This document shows, piece by piece, positions 1 through 8,990 of a stretch of 64,000 bases of DNA. The stretch is from Candidatus Brevifilum fermentans (GTDB lineage Bacteria > Chloroflexota > Anaerolineae > Anaerolineales > Villigracilaceae), in the NCBI GenBank assembly GCA_945877125.1, contig CAMCQT010000007.1:1-64000 (forward strand), in the 5' to 3' direction. Each line of letters opens with the position of its first letter. The first letter of the stretch is position 1. The translations under genes and the position numbers were made by a program. The notes under the pieces are model-generated. The model ran no database searches. It had not been told where the DNA came from and worked only from the letters and a program-made list of their open reading frames with translations.

Positions 1-1177
1 AATGATGATGCCCGTCCGCTTCTCCTTCGGGACCGAGAATTTGTTCCCACCGCCCAAGCGACTCTGACCTTTGGGCAAAAAGAATCGCAATGACGGTCGT
101 GAGTGGCACAGCCGCGATCAACCCAAGCGAGCCGACCAGCGTCCGCACACTTTCCTCGGCAACCAGGGCATAATTAACGAGATACCCGTAATCTCCGCGA
201 GCCAGTGAAAACAGCAAAAGCTTGGGCAGTGATGCGCCCGCATACGCCAGCACCAGGGTGTTGACCGTCGCCGCCACATGATCCTGCCCGATACGCATGG
301 CTGAGTTGTACAAGGCGAGGAACTTAAAATTTGGATTAGCGTGATACAGTTCAAAGACCGCCGATGCCTGCGTGGTGACCAGATCGTCCAACACGCCCAG
401 CGCGCCGATGATCATGCCGCCGAGCAGCAATCCGCGCATATTGATCGGATTTTCGGTCAATTGAACCAGGAACATCACACTCTCATCCCCTGTGCCGTTC
501 AATTTTGTGAAGACAACAAACAAAGCTGAAAGCACGCCAGTGAGGATTAAAACGAGAATCATGCTCAAGACTGCGGCATGTGTTTTGAGAGTCCAGCCGT
601 AGGTCAGGTAGAGCGTGACACCCAGCAAAATGATCGAGCCGATAATGCTCACACGCAGCGGGTCTTCGCCGATGAGGATGTGCGGAATAATATAGCCAAT
701 GATGACATACAAACTGAACGCCATGCTCAAAAGTGCGCCCACGCCCTTCCAACGGCTGATGACAACAATGGCGAGCGCAAAAATGCCAGCCAGCCACAAC
801 ATCGGCGTCGTGCGGACAAAGTCTACAAAGTAGGCATTGATCACGTTTTCCGGCGTCTTGCTGATGGAGACGATCACCCTGTCGCCTATGGTCAGATCGT
901 ATTCGTCGGAGCGCACCTGACGCTTGCCATAATCAATTTCCATCTCAATGCCTGCATACTCGCCTTCCAAAATATTCACACGCGCAACTTGATAGGTTTG
1001 AGTATGTTCGCCCATTTCAATTTCGCCCTCTTCGATGATCTGGGTTACTTCTGCGCGGACAGTGTCTGAGCCGAACGTGGAAAACCCTTCGCCGGGCAAT
1101 TCAACTTTGGCAAAGGTTGAATACAAAACGACGGCGATCAGCAGTAGAAAAGGAAAGAGCCATGATCTATTTTTCAT
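1..1177 (-). CDS. YibE/F family membrane protein (C-terminus cut by window edge)
   Basis: The reading frame runs leftward from the ATG at 1177 and is still open at the window edge (392 codons visible). It starts with a membrane anchor (MKNRSWLFPFLLLIAVVLYS), then has about 100 residues of soluble, beta-rich sequence, and from about residue 125 at least seven hydrophobic segments. The stretch GALGVLDDLVTTQASAVFEL and the overall layout match YibE/F-like proteins, a family of unknown function suspected of transport. The visible end is His-rich (DGHHH). A TATAAT (1185-1190, minus strand) ends 7 nt before the ATG and there is no Shine-Dalgarno, so the mRNA is probably leaderless. The family call is from recognition, not a search. 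Confidence 0.85.
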   Translation of the reverse strand, partial: MKNRSWLFPFLLLIAVVLYSTFAKVELPGEGFSTFGSDTVRAEVTQIIEEGEIEMGEHTQTYQVARVNILEGEYAGIEMEIDYGKRQVRSDEYDLTIGDRVIVSISKTPENVINAYFVDFVRTTPMLWLAGIFALAIVVISRWKGVGALLSMAFSLYVIIGYIIPHILIGEDPLRVSIIGSIILLGVTLYLTYGWTLKTHAAVLSMILVLILTGVLSALFVVFTKLNGTGDESVMFLVQLTENPINMRGLLLGGMIIGALGVLDDLVTTQASAVFELYHANPNFKFLALYNSAMRIGQDHVAATVNTLVLAYAGASLPKLLLFSLARGDYGYLVNYALVAEESVRTLVGSLGLIAAVPLTTVIAILFAQRSESLGRWEQILGPEGEADGHHH

Positions 1178-1519
1178 GGCTCAAATTATAACTTGATGAA
1201 GGACGGTGGACCGTGGACGATAGACCGAGGAGAAAAGTCTCGCCGCCCTATTTAATAAGTCTTTGCCATGCTTTGCCAGATTGCCAAACCTGACAAGGTT
1301 ACGAGAAACTATCCCATTTATAGGGTTGGGTTTGGCAATTCAAGCCAGCAAACCCAGTTATTAAACAGTCCCTTGGCAAGGACTATTTTCAATCTATATT
1401 AATCGTGAATTTTGACTAATTTGTGATGAAAGCTGTTGATAACCATAGCGCACATAAAAGGTAAGCCATGTAACAATCGCCACAAATTTTGCTCCATCCT
1501 CAAGAAAATATTCGATCTT
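1178..1519. other. Intergenic stretch with heptad repeat and one inverted repeat
   Basis: There is no convincing gene here. The right-hand gene's minus-strand -10 box is at 1185-1190. A 7-bp tandem array (GGACGGT, GGACCGT, GGACGAT, AGACCGA) covers 1201-1228. A GCCAAACC...GGTTTGGC inverted repeat lies at about 1283-1338. The rest is AT-rich with nothing recognisable. Confidence 0.6.
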
Positions 1520-2098
1520 CTACATATATTGTATGTATTCGAAAAAACGGGATGGGATCACATCTAAAAATACTGAAATGCCAAAAAACATATAAGCCAA
1601 AAATAATAAGCCATATTCGCTTCGCAGGATTTCCTTGTGATTAAAGTATAGAAATAACAGCATTGCTATTCCCAGGAACAGGATCACAGCTTTCTCTGGA
1701 ATGATTTTCAAATATTCCGGAAAAACCTCCTCATGGAACATGTAGGTGTCGTCAAGCATTAAGTAGCCGGTCAGCAAACCACTAAACATAAGAAAATTAA
1801 GTGATTCTTTGCGAGAGGGGTTTATTTTTTTAAGTATGAAATAGGTAAAGAAGCACAGTGTAGTTGCTGCGCTCCACAAAAGTAAACCAAGTTGAGAGAT
1901 GGAACCTGAGTAGGATGGTATGTCGCCAAGAGCAGCAACATCCCTGAGGAAATCCTGAATTGATAGATCAGGAATAACCTGGGTCAATTTTCCCGCCGCC
2001 AAAAAAAGCAGGAGAATTGGGACGTAGATATAAATCAATAATAACCAGGATGAACGAATTTGTTTAACAGCACCTTTAAATATATCCACGATATTCAT
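1520..2098 (-). CDS. Hypothetical multi-pass membrane protein
   Basis: A 192-residue protein I do not recognise. It has about five hydrophobic segments: an N-terminal LLLIYIYVPILLLFLAAG, two around the middle, and VILFLGIAMLLFLYF and LLFLAYMFFGISVFLDVI near the end. Acidic and histidine residues (LMLDDTYMFHEEVFPE) lie between segments three and four. An earlier in-frame ATG exists at 2116, but the Shine-Dalgarno TAAGGAG lies downstream of it and 7 nt before the ATG at 2098, so the latter is chosen. The gene is noticeably AT-rich compared with its neighbours, hinting at recent acquisition. It stands alone; function unknown. Confidence 0.7.
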   Translation of the reverse strand: MNIVDIFKGAVKQIRSSWLLLIYIYVPILLLFLAAGKLTQVIPDLSIQDFLRDVAALGDIPSYSGSISQLGLLLWSAATTLCFFTYFILKKINPSRKESLNFLMFSGLLTGYLMLDDTYMFHEEVFPEYLKIIPEKAVILFLGIAMLLFLYFNHKEILRSEYGLLFLAYMFFGISVFLDVIPSRFFEYIQYM

Positions 2099-2186
2099 TT
2101 TTTTCTCCTTACTCAATAAAATTTATGTGACATAGGGAATATTATAACTACTCAGTTGTCACACCACACTGGCGCGTAATGCAAGT

Positions 2187-2229
2187 GTTGCGAGCCGCCA
2201 TTCTTGTCTTTTGACGGCGAAACAATCTG
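2187..2229. repeat. Half copy of the GTCATTGCGAG palindromic repeat
   Basis: GTTGCGAGCCGCC...GACGGCGAAACAATCTG matches the left half of the elements at 5217 and 60998. The right half is missing, and the lipoprotein gene begins shortly after. Confidence 0.65.
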
Positions 2230-2288
2230 TGAAGTCTGTAAAAAAATGGCTGCTTTTGTTATTACTGATAAAGTCTATTATGTCCCAT

Positions 2289-3671
2289 TTACTTTTGCAA
2301 ACTGCGCGAGATGGATTCCATTTGCGCCAGAATCGCGGGGACTTGTCCGCTGGGAACATTGACGAGGTACATGTGCGTGAACCCGTCGCCGAGCAGGGTT
2401 TTCACTTTGCGCCACGAAGCCAGTTGAGGTTGAATCTCACCTTGCGGCAAAAGTTTGACGGCTTGCGCCCACTGCGGGTGAGTCTTCTCGTAGTCGCCGA
2501 GCAGGCTCAAAGTGGAGGAGCGAAGCGGAAAAAGGTGGGTCGCCTCCACCCAGCGCGCATCCTGTTTATTATCCAATAGCCAGCGCGTGAACAGCCACGC
2601 CGCCAGTTGTTTCTCGTTTGTTGATTTCAAAATGACATAAGACGAGCCATACACAATGAGTGCATCTTCATTTGCACCGGGGAACGAGATCACCTTCCAG
2701 GCATCGGTATTTTTGGCGCTTGCAAATGCGCGCGCAACCTCCGGCAGGTCTTGCAGACTGGCCGTGATAAACATGGCTTCACGATTTGCAAAAGCGTTGA
2801 TCGGGTTGCCATTTGCCAATTGCCAGGCACAAGTAGATTCGGAGAGTTCGCGCAAAAACTTAAATGCTTCAATATTATGCGGAGTGAGAAAACGATAGTC
2901 ACTGCCATCCAAAACGCCGCCCTCAAAAGCAAGCAGCCAGGCATACGCGGTCATGGGTTCTGTGTCCACATACCAGCCGCCCATAAAATCATTTTGCGGC
3001 GAAGCATCTTTCAGCATGGCTTTTTGGGCGCGGCAGGCTTGTTGCTTAAAATCATCGGGCGCATCGGGACTGGAATCAAAACCAATTTCGCCAGCCCAGG
3101 TTTCGTTCCACAGCAAAAAACGCGCCGTACGCTGGGCAGGAATTGCCAAACGCTTCTCGCCAAAATGATCTTGATTCCAAAACACGTTGGGAATATCGCT
3201 TGAGTCAATGCCGTACAGCGGGTCTTGCGCATACGGCATCAGGTCGGTCACCACGCCCTGCGCGTCCCATTCCAACGCGTGCTCGGGCAGCGCAATCACC
3301 ATATCGGGTTTATCCGGCGTCGGCAGAGAAGCCGTTACGTTGTCATACAAGTTCGTAAAATTGACCTGACTCTGCGCGTTAACTTTGATGCCCCATTCGT
3401 TCGTTTCATTAAACTCTTTGATGAATGTCTCAAACAGACTTGACTCGACTCCATACCACGGAGACCAAACCATGATCTCCAAACTATTCAACGCATCCTG
3501 CCTAACTCCAAGACTGGTCGCTGACCCGCTGGTTGGTTCTGGCTTCGGCATTTGTGTCGCCGCCGATTGCGTGGTCGCCGCAGATGGCTCACTGGTGGAT
3601 GTGGCGTCTGCTGTACCGCAAGCTGATAATAAAATGGATAGGATGAAGGTGAGGGTCAGTAGTTTTTTCAT
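2289..3671 (-). CDS. Extracellular solute-binding lipoprotein (ABC importer, family 1)
   Basis: 460 residues. The N-terminus is a lipoprotein signal (MKKLLTLTFILSILLSAC) with the lipobox LSAC and Cys18 as lipidation site, followed by a Ser/Thr/Ala linker to about residue 60. The mature part has the look of family 1 sugar-type binding proteins: an opening LEIMVWSPWYG strand, then FIKEFNE, a KPDMVIALPEHALEWDAQGVVTDL region, and a late YVILKSTNEKQLAAWLFTRWLL hinge segment. It would capture a solute, probably a carbohydrate, on the outer face of the membrane. No permease or ATPase genes adjoin it, so it is an orphan here and its partner must lie elsewhere. AGGACACCACA before the ATG gives a reasonable Shine-Dalgarno. 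Confidence 0.82.
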   Translation of the reverse strand: MKKLLTLTFILSILLSACGTADATSTSEPSAATTQSAATQMPKPEPTSGSATSLGVRQDALNSLEIMVWSPWYGVESSLFETFIKEFNETNEWGIKVNAQSQVNFTNLYDNVTASLPTPDKPDMVIALPEHALEWDAQGVVTDLMPYAQDPLYGIDSSDIPNVFWNQDHFGEKRLAIPAQRTARFLLWNETWAGEIGFDSSPDAPDDFKQQACRAQKAMLKDASPQNDFMGGWYVDTEPMTAYAWLLAFEGGVLDGSDYRFLTPHNIEAFKFLRELSESTCAWQLANGNPINAFANREAMFITASLQDLPEVARAFASAKNTDAWKVISFPGANEDALIVYGSSYVILKSTNEKQLAAWLFTRWLLDNKQDARWVEATHLFPLRSSTLSLLGDYEKTHPQWAQAVKLLPQGEIQPQLASWRKVKTLLGDGFTHMYLVNVPSGQVPAILAQMESISRSLQK

Positions 3672-3682
3672 TGTGGTGTCCT

Positions 3683-3775
3683 GTCATTGCGAGGAGGGCA
3701 CTTGATCTTTCCGACGAAGCAATCTGCTCATGTTATTGGAGATTGCTTCGGGCAAAGCCAAGAGCGCCCTCGCAA
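3683..3775. repeat. GTCATTGCGAG palindromic repeat, copy 2
   Basis: An imperfect ~90-bp element with outer arms GTCATTGCGAGGAGGGC / GCCCTCGCAA and inner arms CGAAGCAATCT / AGATTGCTTCG. It sits directly upstream of the solute-binding protein gene and reaches to within about 10 nt of its start codon. Confidence 0.85.
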
Positions 3776-3816
3776 CACTTGCACCGCACGCAAGTGCAGG
3801 TGTGACAAAATAAATA

Positions 3817-4995
3817 TTATGGCGCTAAAGTCATAAATGGGACGGGCATGAAAGTCAAAACGAAGATAATGATCATCGCAACAGCGACCAGTTTTCGGTT
3901 GGGGTCGAGCGTGGTGATCTGATCCAAAGGCTCAGCGTGGACACGTCCCAGCCAGAAGAGGAGCGCGGCCCATAGCCACCATCCGCTCCAAAAAATGCCG
4001 AGTACAGCCATTATGGCAACCACGAAAGGGAAAGCCTTTTTGGCTTTGTCACCGAAGAGCGCGTAGACCACGTGTCCGCCGTCGAGTGTGCCCAGCGGAA
4101 TAAGATTTAGCGCCGTCACCAAGATGCCCGCCCAGCCTGCAAATGCAACGGGATGAATGAACACGTCCAAGCCGCCAAAGGGAACGGGGCGACCTGAGAA
4201 GAAATATTGCAGCCAGTATAAAACTCCCTGTGGTTCAACGGGAGCAGGCAGCAATTGACCAAAGGTCACATACTTTGCGAAAAGATAGATCAGCGAGTTG
4301 CCTTCGAGGAAGCCGCCTGGATTGGGGTCAATGGTGCCGAGTGTGGAAAGTGATAATCCGTAGAATAAAACAGGGATCGCCACCACAAGTCCGGCAATGG
4401 GCCCCGCCACGCCGATGTCAAAAAGAATGCGCTTGTTTTTTGGGACGCCGCGCATGATGATCGCCGCGCCCATCGTCCCAAGCGGACTAAAAGGAAAGGG
4501 GATAAAGTAGGGCAGTGTGGCGGGCGTCTTGTGATAGCGGCTCATGAAGTAGTGACCCAATTCATGCGACACCAAAATACCCAGCAGGCTTAATGCAAAA
4601 GGCCAGCCTGTGAGAATACTTTTAGCCATCATAAGCAATTGCCCTGCAAGGTTATCGGGCATTGTGCCTTCGGGCTGCGCGCCAGCCAGCATCACACTCA
4701 ATACGGTCAGCACGAAAAGGATGATATTCGTGGAGACATTGTCTTTCTTTGGTTCTGGCGGTTTCTGCACAAGGTAGATCACTTGCCGCCCGTTTTCGAT
4801 CTTGAATAAGGGGATGATATTGTATGGGGTGAGAGAATCAGCCAAACGGTCGTAGAGCGAAGCGGAATCTTCATCCAGCAGTTGACCACGATAGCGTGCG
4901 AAGAATCCCTTTTGCAAGTCGCCGCTGGTTACATCTTCAATGCGGAAGACGCGCGCTACAAAATTTGTAAGAACTTCAATTTCTGGAATTGACAT
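3817..4995 (-). CDS. Site-2 protease-type (M50) membrane metallopeptidase
   Basis: 392 residues. After an N-terminal cytosolic region of about 85 residues come hydrophobic segments carrying HELGH at residues 144-148 (two zinc His and the catalytic Glu) and, near residue 300, GTLDGGH, the equivalent of the family's second zinc-ligand motif. M50 enzymes cut proteins within membranes. The frame stays open to 5256 but that extension reads through the tRNA-Sec gene. The ATG at 4995 is preceded by AAAGG at a suitable distance and gives the natural start MSIPEIEV. Substrate unknown; no anti-sigma factor gene is nearby. Confidence 0.88.
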   Translation of the reverse strand: MSIPEIEVLTNFVARVFRIEDVTSGDLQKGFFARYRGQLLDEDSASLYDRLADSLTPYNIIPLFKIENGRQVIYLVQKPPEPKKDNVSTNIILFVLTVLSVMLAGAQPEGTMPDNLAGQLLMMAKSILTGWPFALSLLGILVSHELGHYFMSRYHKTPATLPYFIPFPFSPLGTMGAAIIMRGVPKNKRILFDIGVAGPIAGLVVAIPVLFYGLSLSTLGTIDPNPGGFLEGNSLIYLFAKYVTFGQLLPAPVEPQGVLYWLQYFFSGRPVPFGGLDVFIHPVAFAGWAGILVTALNLIPLGTLDGGHVVYALFGDKAKKAFPFVVAIMAVLGIFWSGWWLWAALLFWLGRVHAEPLDQITTLDPNRKLVAVAMIIIFVLTFMPVPFMTLAP

Positions 4996-5015
4996 TGAAT
5001 TACCTTTTTGATAAT

Positions 5016-5055
5016 GGACGGTGGACGATGGACTATTATCCATCGTCCACCGTCC
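5016..5055. repeat. Perfect palindrome built of 7-bp units
   Basis: Arms GGACGGTGGACGATGG and CCATCGTCCACCGTCC (16 bp each) flank an 8-nt loop. The sequence also reads as six consecutive heptads from 5016 to 5057. It lies between the 3' end of tRNA-Sec and the start of the M50 gene and could form a strong hairpin in the tRNA primary transcript. The same GGACGGT heptad occurs at 1201. Confidence 0.85.
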
Positions 5056-5065
5056 AGATGATAGG

Positions 5066-5159
5066 CGGGAGTGGATGGGAGACGAACCCACCGCGGCCCG
5101 CAACGCGACCCGCCACTGGTGTTGAAGACCAGGAAGCCCACCGGGACCTAACCACTCCC
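5066..5159 (-). tRNA. selC: tRNA-Sec (anticodon UCA)
   Basis: Selenocysteine tRNA of 94 nt. The acceptor stem is 8 bp (GGGAGTGG with CCACTCCC), followed by discriminator G at 5066. The anticodon arm is CTGGT-CTTCAAC-ACCAG, with anticodon TCA at 5125-5123. The variable arm is long and GC-rich (about 5088-5109). The T arm is GTGGG-TTCGTCT-CCCAT and abuts the acceptor strand, giving the 13-bp acceptor/T branch typical of bacterial tRNA-Sec. The D stem has a mismatch and wobbles. CCA is not encoded (CCT follows). It would decode in-frame UGA through SelB. No selA, selB or selD is in the window. Confidence 0.92.
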
Positions 5160-5216
5160 ACGCGCAAGGATAACCGAGAGAGGTTGGATGCGCAAGTTGG
5201 AATGTGATACTTGCGT

Positions 5217-5312
5217 GTCGTTGCGAGCCGTGCTCTTGGTTTTTGCGGCGAAGCAATCTCCCACAGGTAGCAGATTGCTTCGGACAAAGAACAAGTGCGT
5301 CCTCGCAATGAC
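5217..5312. repeat. GTCATTGCGAG palindromic repeat, copy 3
   Basis: Outer arms GTCGTTGCGAG / CTCGCAATGAC and inner arms GCGAAGCAATCT / AGATTGCTTCG. It lies upstream of the tRNA-Sec gene. Confidence 0.85.
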
Positions 5313-5368
5313 ATTAACCTTTTGTAATAATAGTATCGCAGTGTGCGCAGGGTGAAGGGGATGATTTA

Positions 5369-5731
5369 TTAAATTTGAAATTGTTGAATGAATGGCGGCA
5401 ATGGAATTGAATTGGGCGCGAAAATAAAAAGCGATGCAAGTGCAATGACCATGCACATTACGCATACAAAAACGAATCCCCCGATCATGATTCCGATCCA
5501 TGCCATGGGGCGGCCTGATTCATTTAGTCTGCGGATTCTATTTAAGGAGATTGTTCCAAATATCAGCGCAAAAATTCCCAACAGAAAACTTGTTGGGAAA
5601 CAAAGGATGCCAGTGAATGGAAGAGGCGACAGACCCGTGCAAAAAGACAGCAGGGTTAATATCCCAAACACAAGGCTGACGACGGATTGATTATTGATCG
5701 GTGAATTGATAACTTCTTCGTTGATTTCCAT
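5369..5731 (-). CDS. DUF4190-like small membrane protein
   Basis: 120 residues with two hydrophobic regions: VVSLVFGILTLLSFCTG continuing into FPTSFLLGIFALIFGTISL, then an NRIRRLNESGRPMAWIGIMI hinge and a C-terminal membrane segment. The hinge (basic, then G-rich, then 'MAWIGI') is the hallmark of DUF4190/YrhC-type proteins of unknown role. It stands alone between palindromic repeats. The N-terminal 15 residues are polar. Function cannot be inferred. Confidence 0.65.
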   Translation of the reverse strand: MEINEEVINSPINNQSVVSLVFGILTLLSFCTGLSPLPFTGILCFPTSFLLGIFALIFGTISLNRIRRLNESGRPMAWIGIMIGGFVFVCVMCMVIALASLFIFAPNSIPLPPFIQQFQI

Positions 5732-6037
5732 AAAAAGTAGTGGGCTTTACCTTTAAAAGAATTTGTAGACACTGTTCTGCGTCTTGTATTTTACGCTTCA
5801 ATATTTTACCTTTTCCAGAGGCGCTATGGGATAAAAGATTCTCTACCGTACATCTCAAAAATAATGTCATTGCGAGTTGCCGATCTTGTACTTTGGCGGC
5901 GTGGACAATACTCTTTTGAGTGAAATATCTTATAAAACAGGAGATTGCTTCGGCACAAACCGCCTCGCAATGACATTTGTACGGAGAGAAATAAAAGATA
6001 AAAGTAAATCAGTACGAAGAGGGTTTACCAGCGGCAA
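5732..6037. repeat. Intergenic stretch with GTCATTGCGAG repeat, copy 4 (5866-5974)
   Basis: The element at 5866-5974 has outer arms GTCATTGCGAG / CTCGCAATGAC, but its inner part is diverged (GGCGTGGACAATACT...GGAGATTGCTTCG) compared with the other copies. The rest of the interval is AT-rich without a supported gene. Confidence 0.7.
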
Positions 6038-7057
6038 TCAGACAGCCACTTTCAAAACCCTTAATGCTCGCAATGTTACCCATTTATTTGGTTCTTTCTT
6101 CGCGCCAAAATTCACCCAGGTTTTGCCGCTGTAATCGTAGTCCATCAGCCAGCGTCCGTTTTCATCCTGCTTTTCGCGGATGATCTTGAGCGTGTTGGCT
6201 AATCGTTTATCTTTTGCGTACCCAAGTCCGGTCAATGCCTCGGCGACTTGCAAAATATCTGAAACATAAAAAACGGGGAAACCAAACTTCCACCAGGCTC
6301 TGTTGGGTTTGTCTCCCAGCCTGCTTGGATAATTGGCGGTGGCAGGGTCAATGCTGAAGAAGAAATCCACGCCTTGTTTGATAGCTTTCTTGATCAAAGG
6401 CGTTTTTTTATTCGCGGGTAATTTACTGAATGCCATCATCACCTTACATCCGCCCCAGGCGCAGGGTAACTTATTGTTGACTCCGCAGGCAAAGACGGGA
6501 CCGCATTTATACGCATAATAGCGGACTTGCGCATCCTTATCTTCCACGGGTGCGATCCCGTCACCGGTGACTGTCCGTGCCATCCATTCGAAAGCTGATT
6601 TCAGGCGCGGATGATCGTATCCCAATTCGACGAGTGACCAGCACAGGTTTCCTTGCAGGCAATCGATGGTTCCAGATGGCGCGCCGGACGTGATCGAAGT
6701 AAATAGACCGCCCTCGACTAAAGCGTGATCGATCAAATATTTACAGGCCTGTTCGATGCGTGCATCCTCGCGGACAGATGCGCCAAGTTGGGCAAGCAAA
6801 ATAATAGACCAGGCTGTTGAACGATATTTTGGATTGTAGCCAGGTCCCTCCCTGACCCAATATCCCGCCTCTTCCATTTTCGATAAAACCTTCGCGATGG
6901 GTCCTTCTGTGTGGGCTTTTCTCCGCGCAGATTTTAGCTCTGCATCCTCATCCGAAAGCCCCACCAGATCACGCAGCGCCAGGTAGCGGACGCCGGGCGT
7001 ATCAGGCTCGAGCAGCCACGATATAGAATCTCCGCTTGGTTGATTTTGCAATGACAT
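6038..7057 (-). CDS. Alpha/alpha-toroid (terpene cyclase/prenyltransferase-like) protein, function unknown
   Basis: 339 residues. The protein is made of helical repeats with a squalene-cyclase/prenyltransferase look: YRSTAWSIILLAQLGA, GTIDCLQGNLCWSLVELGY, and a C-terminal QDENGRWLMDYDYSGKTWVN, where the 'ENGRW' turn recurs in this fold. Conserved-looking Cys residues (KCGPVFACGVNNKLPCAWGGC) could bind a metal. The DxDD motif of class II cyclases is absent, so catalysis of a cyclase reaction is doubtful. It is monocistronic. AGAGG precedes the ATG. Fold-level recognition only. Confidence 0.6.
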   Translation of the reverse strand: MSLQNQPSGDSISWLLEPDTPGVRYLALRDLVGLSDEDAELKSARRKAHTEGPIAKVLSKMEEAGYWVREGPGYNPKYRSTAWSIILLAQLGASVREDARIEQACKYLIDHALVEGGLFTSITSGAPSGTIDCLQGNLCWSLVELGYDHPRLKSAFEWMARTVTGDGIAPVEDKDAQVRYYAYKCGPVFACGVNNKLPCAWGGCKVMMAFSKLPANKKTPLIKKAIKQGVDFFFSIDPATANYPSRLGDKPNRAWWKFGFPVFYVSDILQVAEALTGLGYAKDKRLANTLKIIREKQDENGRWLMDYDYSGKTWVNFGAKKEPNKWVTLRALRVLKVAV

Positions 7058-7344
7058 ATCTGCCTCTCTGCAAGGCTTTCTTGTTCAGTCTTGCCATCAG
7101 GAAGACCTCGCGGTCTTCTTGAAATTAATATAGCACTTTCAGAATTAAATTACCACGCCTTTGCATCCGCGATAAAACACCCTGATACTTAATCAAAAAA
7201 GTCCCACAACCTCAGTGCTGATTTTCCCTTCCTCTTATTAATACAACTGTATTGCTTTACTTCTTCATTTCTTTTCGTCCTACTTTTTTGGGGTTAGTTT
7301 ATCAAGTACTCCGGGGTCTTTGTTTTTTTGTTAGAATACAGCCC

Positions 7345-8832
7345 ATGCGAAACAAAGCCACACCTTCCGTCATTGCCCTTTTTCTCCTGATATTTATTCT
7401 TTCGGCGTGCTCGACCTTTGCACCTGAGTCTACGGCTACGCCCACGGCATCTTTTACACCTGTTGCGACCAATACTTCACTGCCAACACCCACTCCTGTA
7501 TTGCCGACAGCCACGCCCATCCCTGCGCCTGAACGCGCAAAATATACACTGAATACAACCATTGACTACGACGCGCACACCGTCACCGTGGACGAGACGA
7601 TTCTGTATCCCAACCACACGGGCAACCAACTTAATACGCTGGTCATTGCCATTGTTCCCAATTTGTGGACTGACAGTTTCTCGCTCAAGAGCATTTCCAT
7701 TGACGGAGTGCCAACCACCACCTACACCCTAAATGGTCAGCGTTTGGATATTGCGCTCGCCTCTTTTTTCAAAGCCGAGCAGGTGATGACCATCAATATT
7801 CAATACACACTCTCGCTGCCTTTTGCCGAACAGGAAGACCCCAGCGCTTCACGTCCGCGGATTTATGGGTACACCAAGCGGCAGTTAAACCTCACGAACT
7901 GGTATCCGTTTGTAGTGCCGCACATCAACGGGGAATGGGTTTTGCATGAACCCTGGTATTACGGAGAACATCTGGTTTACGACTCTGCCGACTACGAGGT
8001 CAATCTCAAATTCGCTGACCCAGCCACCGCGCCGATTGTCGCCGCCAGCGGAGTCCCCGAGCCGCAGGATGGTTTCATCCGCTACACCATCACTTCCGCC
8101 CGCACCTTTGCGCTTGCCGCCAGCCGCGATTTTCAAGTCTCCAGTTTGATGGTCGGCGATGTGACGGTTTCCAGTTATTATTTTCCATTCAGCGAGCAGG
8201 GTGGACAAGCCGCCTTGCAAGCCAGCGCCGAGGCGGTGAGCGTTTACAGCAGCCGCTACGGGGCGTATCCGCATAAGACGCTTTCACTGGTGATGGGCGA
8301 CTTCAACGACGGTATGGAATATTCCGCGTTCTTTTATCTCAGCCGCGATTTTTACAGCCTGTATGATGGAACGCCCGCCAACTACTTGACCTTTGTTGCG
8401 GTACACGAAACAGCGCATCAGTGGTGGTTCGAGCAGGTGGGCAATGACCAAGCCCAACAGCCCTGGTTGGACGAATCACTGGCGACCTACTCCGAGCGGG
8501 TCTACTACGAAAATATTCACCCCGACCTGATCGGCTGGTGGTGGGCATACCGTATTGACTTTTACAAGCCGCAGGGCTTTGTAGACATTCCTATTTACGA
8601 TGGGCAGGGCTTCCGTCCCTACACCAACTCGGCATATTTTCAGGGAGCGCACTTTCTCGAAGAGCTCCGTGAGCGCATTGGCGATGAAGCCTTCTTTGCC
8701 TTTGTTCAAGACTACCTCGCCCAGAGTCGCGGCAAGATCGTAACTTCAAACGACTTCTTCCGCATCCTCAGCACACACACCAGCACAGATTATTCAGACA
8801 TCGTGCGCCAGTATTTTCAAAATATTTATTAA
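7345..8832 (+). CDS. M1 family metallopeptidase lipoprotein (first of tandem pair)
   Basis: 495 residues. A lipoprotein signal (LFLLIFILSAC) is followed by a Thr/Pro-rich linker to about residue 60, a beta-rich N domain, and the catalytic domain. GMEYSAFF stands where M1 enzymes have GAMEN. HETAH (His354, Glu355, His358) with Glu377 gives the HExxH-x18-E zinc site. The enzyme is predicted to be anchored on the outer face of the membrane and to trim peptides. The ATG at 7345 is chosen because the upstream extension lacks a signal sequence and TAGAAT (7332-7337) ends 7 nt before it, with no Shine-Dalgarno (leaderless). The next gene is a paralogue. Confidence 0.9.
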   Translation: MRNKATPSVIALFLLIFILSACSTFAPESTATPTASFTPVATNTSLPTPTPVLPTATPIPAPERAKYTLNTTIDYDAHTVTVDETILYPNHTGNQLNTLVIAIVPNLWTDSFSLKSISIDGVPTTTYTLNGQRLDIALASFFKAEQVMTINIQYTLSLPFAEQEDPSASRPRIYGYTKRQLNLTNWYPFVVPHINGEWVLHEPWYYGEHLVYDSADYEVNLKFADPATAPIVAASGVPEPQDGFIRYTITSARTFALAASRDFQVSSLMVGDVTVSSYYFPFSEQGGQAALQASAEAVSVYSSRYGAYPHKTLSLVMGDFNDGMEYSAFFYLSRDFYSLYDGTPANYLTFVAVHETAHQWWFEQVGNDQAQQPWLDESLATYSERVYYENIHPDLIGWWWAYRIDFYKPQGFVDIPIYDGQGFRPYTNSAYFQGAHFLEELRERIGDEAFFAFVQDYLAQSRGKIVTSNDFFRILSTHTSTDYSDIVRQYFQNIY

Positions 8833-8838
8833 GCCAGC

Positions 8839-8990
8839 AACTCCGAAGGAGTGGAATGATTATAGAATTTTGTAAAACGAAAAAAATAACCCCGAAGGGG
8901 TGTCATGTTTTTCTGAATACAGCATGTCATCCCTTCGGGATTTTGGCGTTTCCATGAAATTTTCTATAATCCTATCATCCCTTCGGGATT
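8839..8990. repeat. Composite CCGAAGG palindromic element, copy 1
   Basis: A ~150-bp nested palindrome. Outer arms are ACTCCGAAGGAGTGGAATGA...CTATAATCCTATCATCCC and inner arms CCCCGAAGGGGTGTCATG / CATGTCATCCCTTCGGG. A second full copy is at 20561-20715, and the first 27 bp recur inverted and identical at 53573-53599. This copy overlaps the start of the second M1 gene. Confidence 0.85.

Noticed and set aside
578-1069. 163-codon plus-strand open frame
   Set aside because: It lies antisense to the YibE/F gene, whose protein has clear membrane-protein character; the plus-strand translation is of low quality.
4996-5256. 87-codon upstream extension of the M50 protease frame
   Set aside because: It is translated tRNA-Sec and palindrome sequence; the ATG at 4995 with AAAGG upstream is sufficient.
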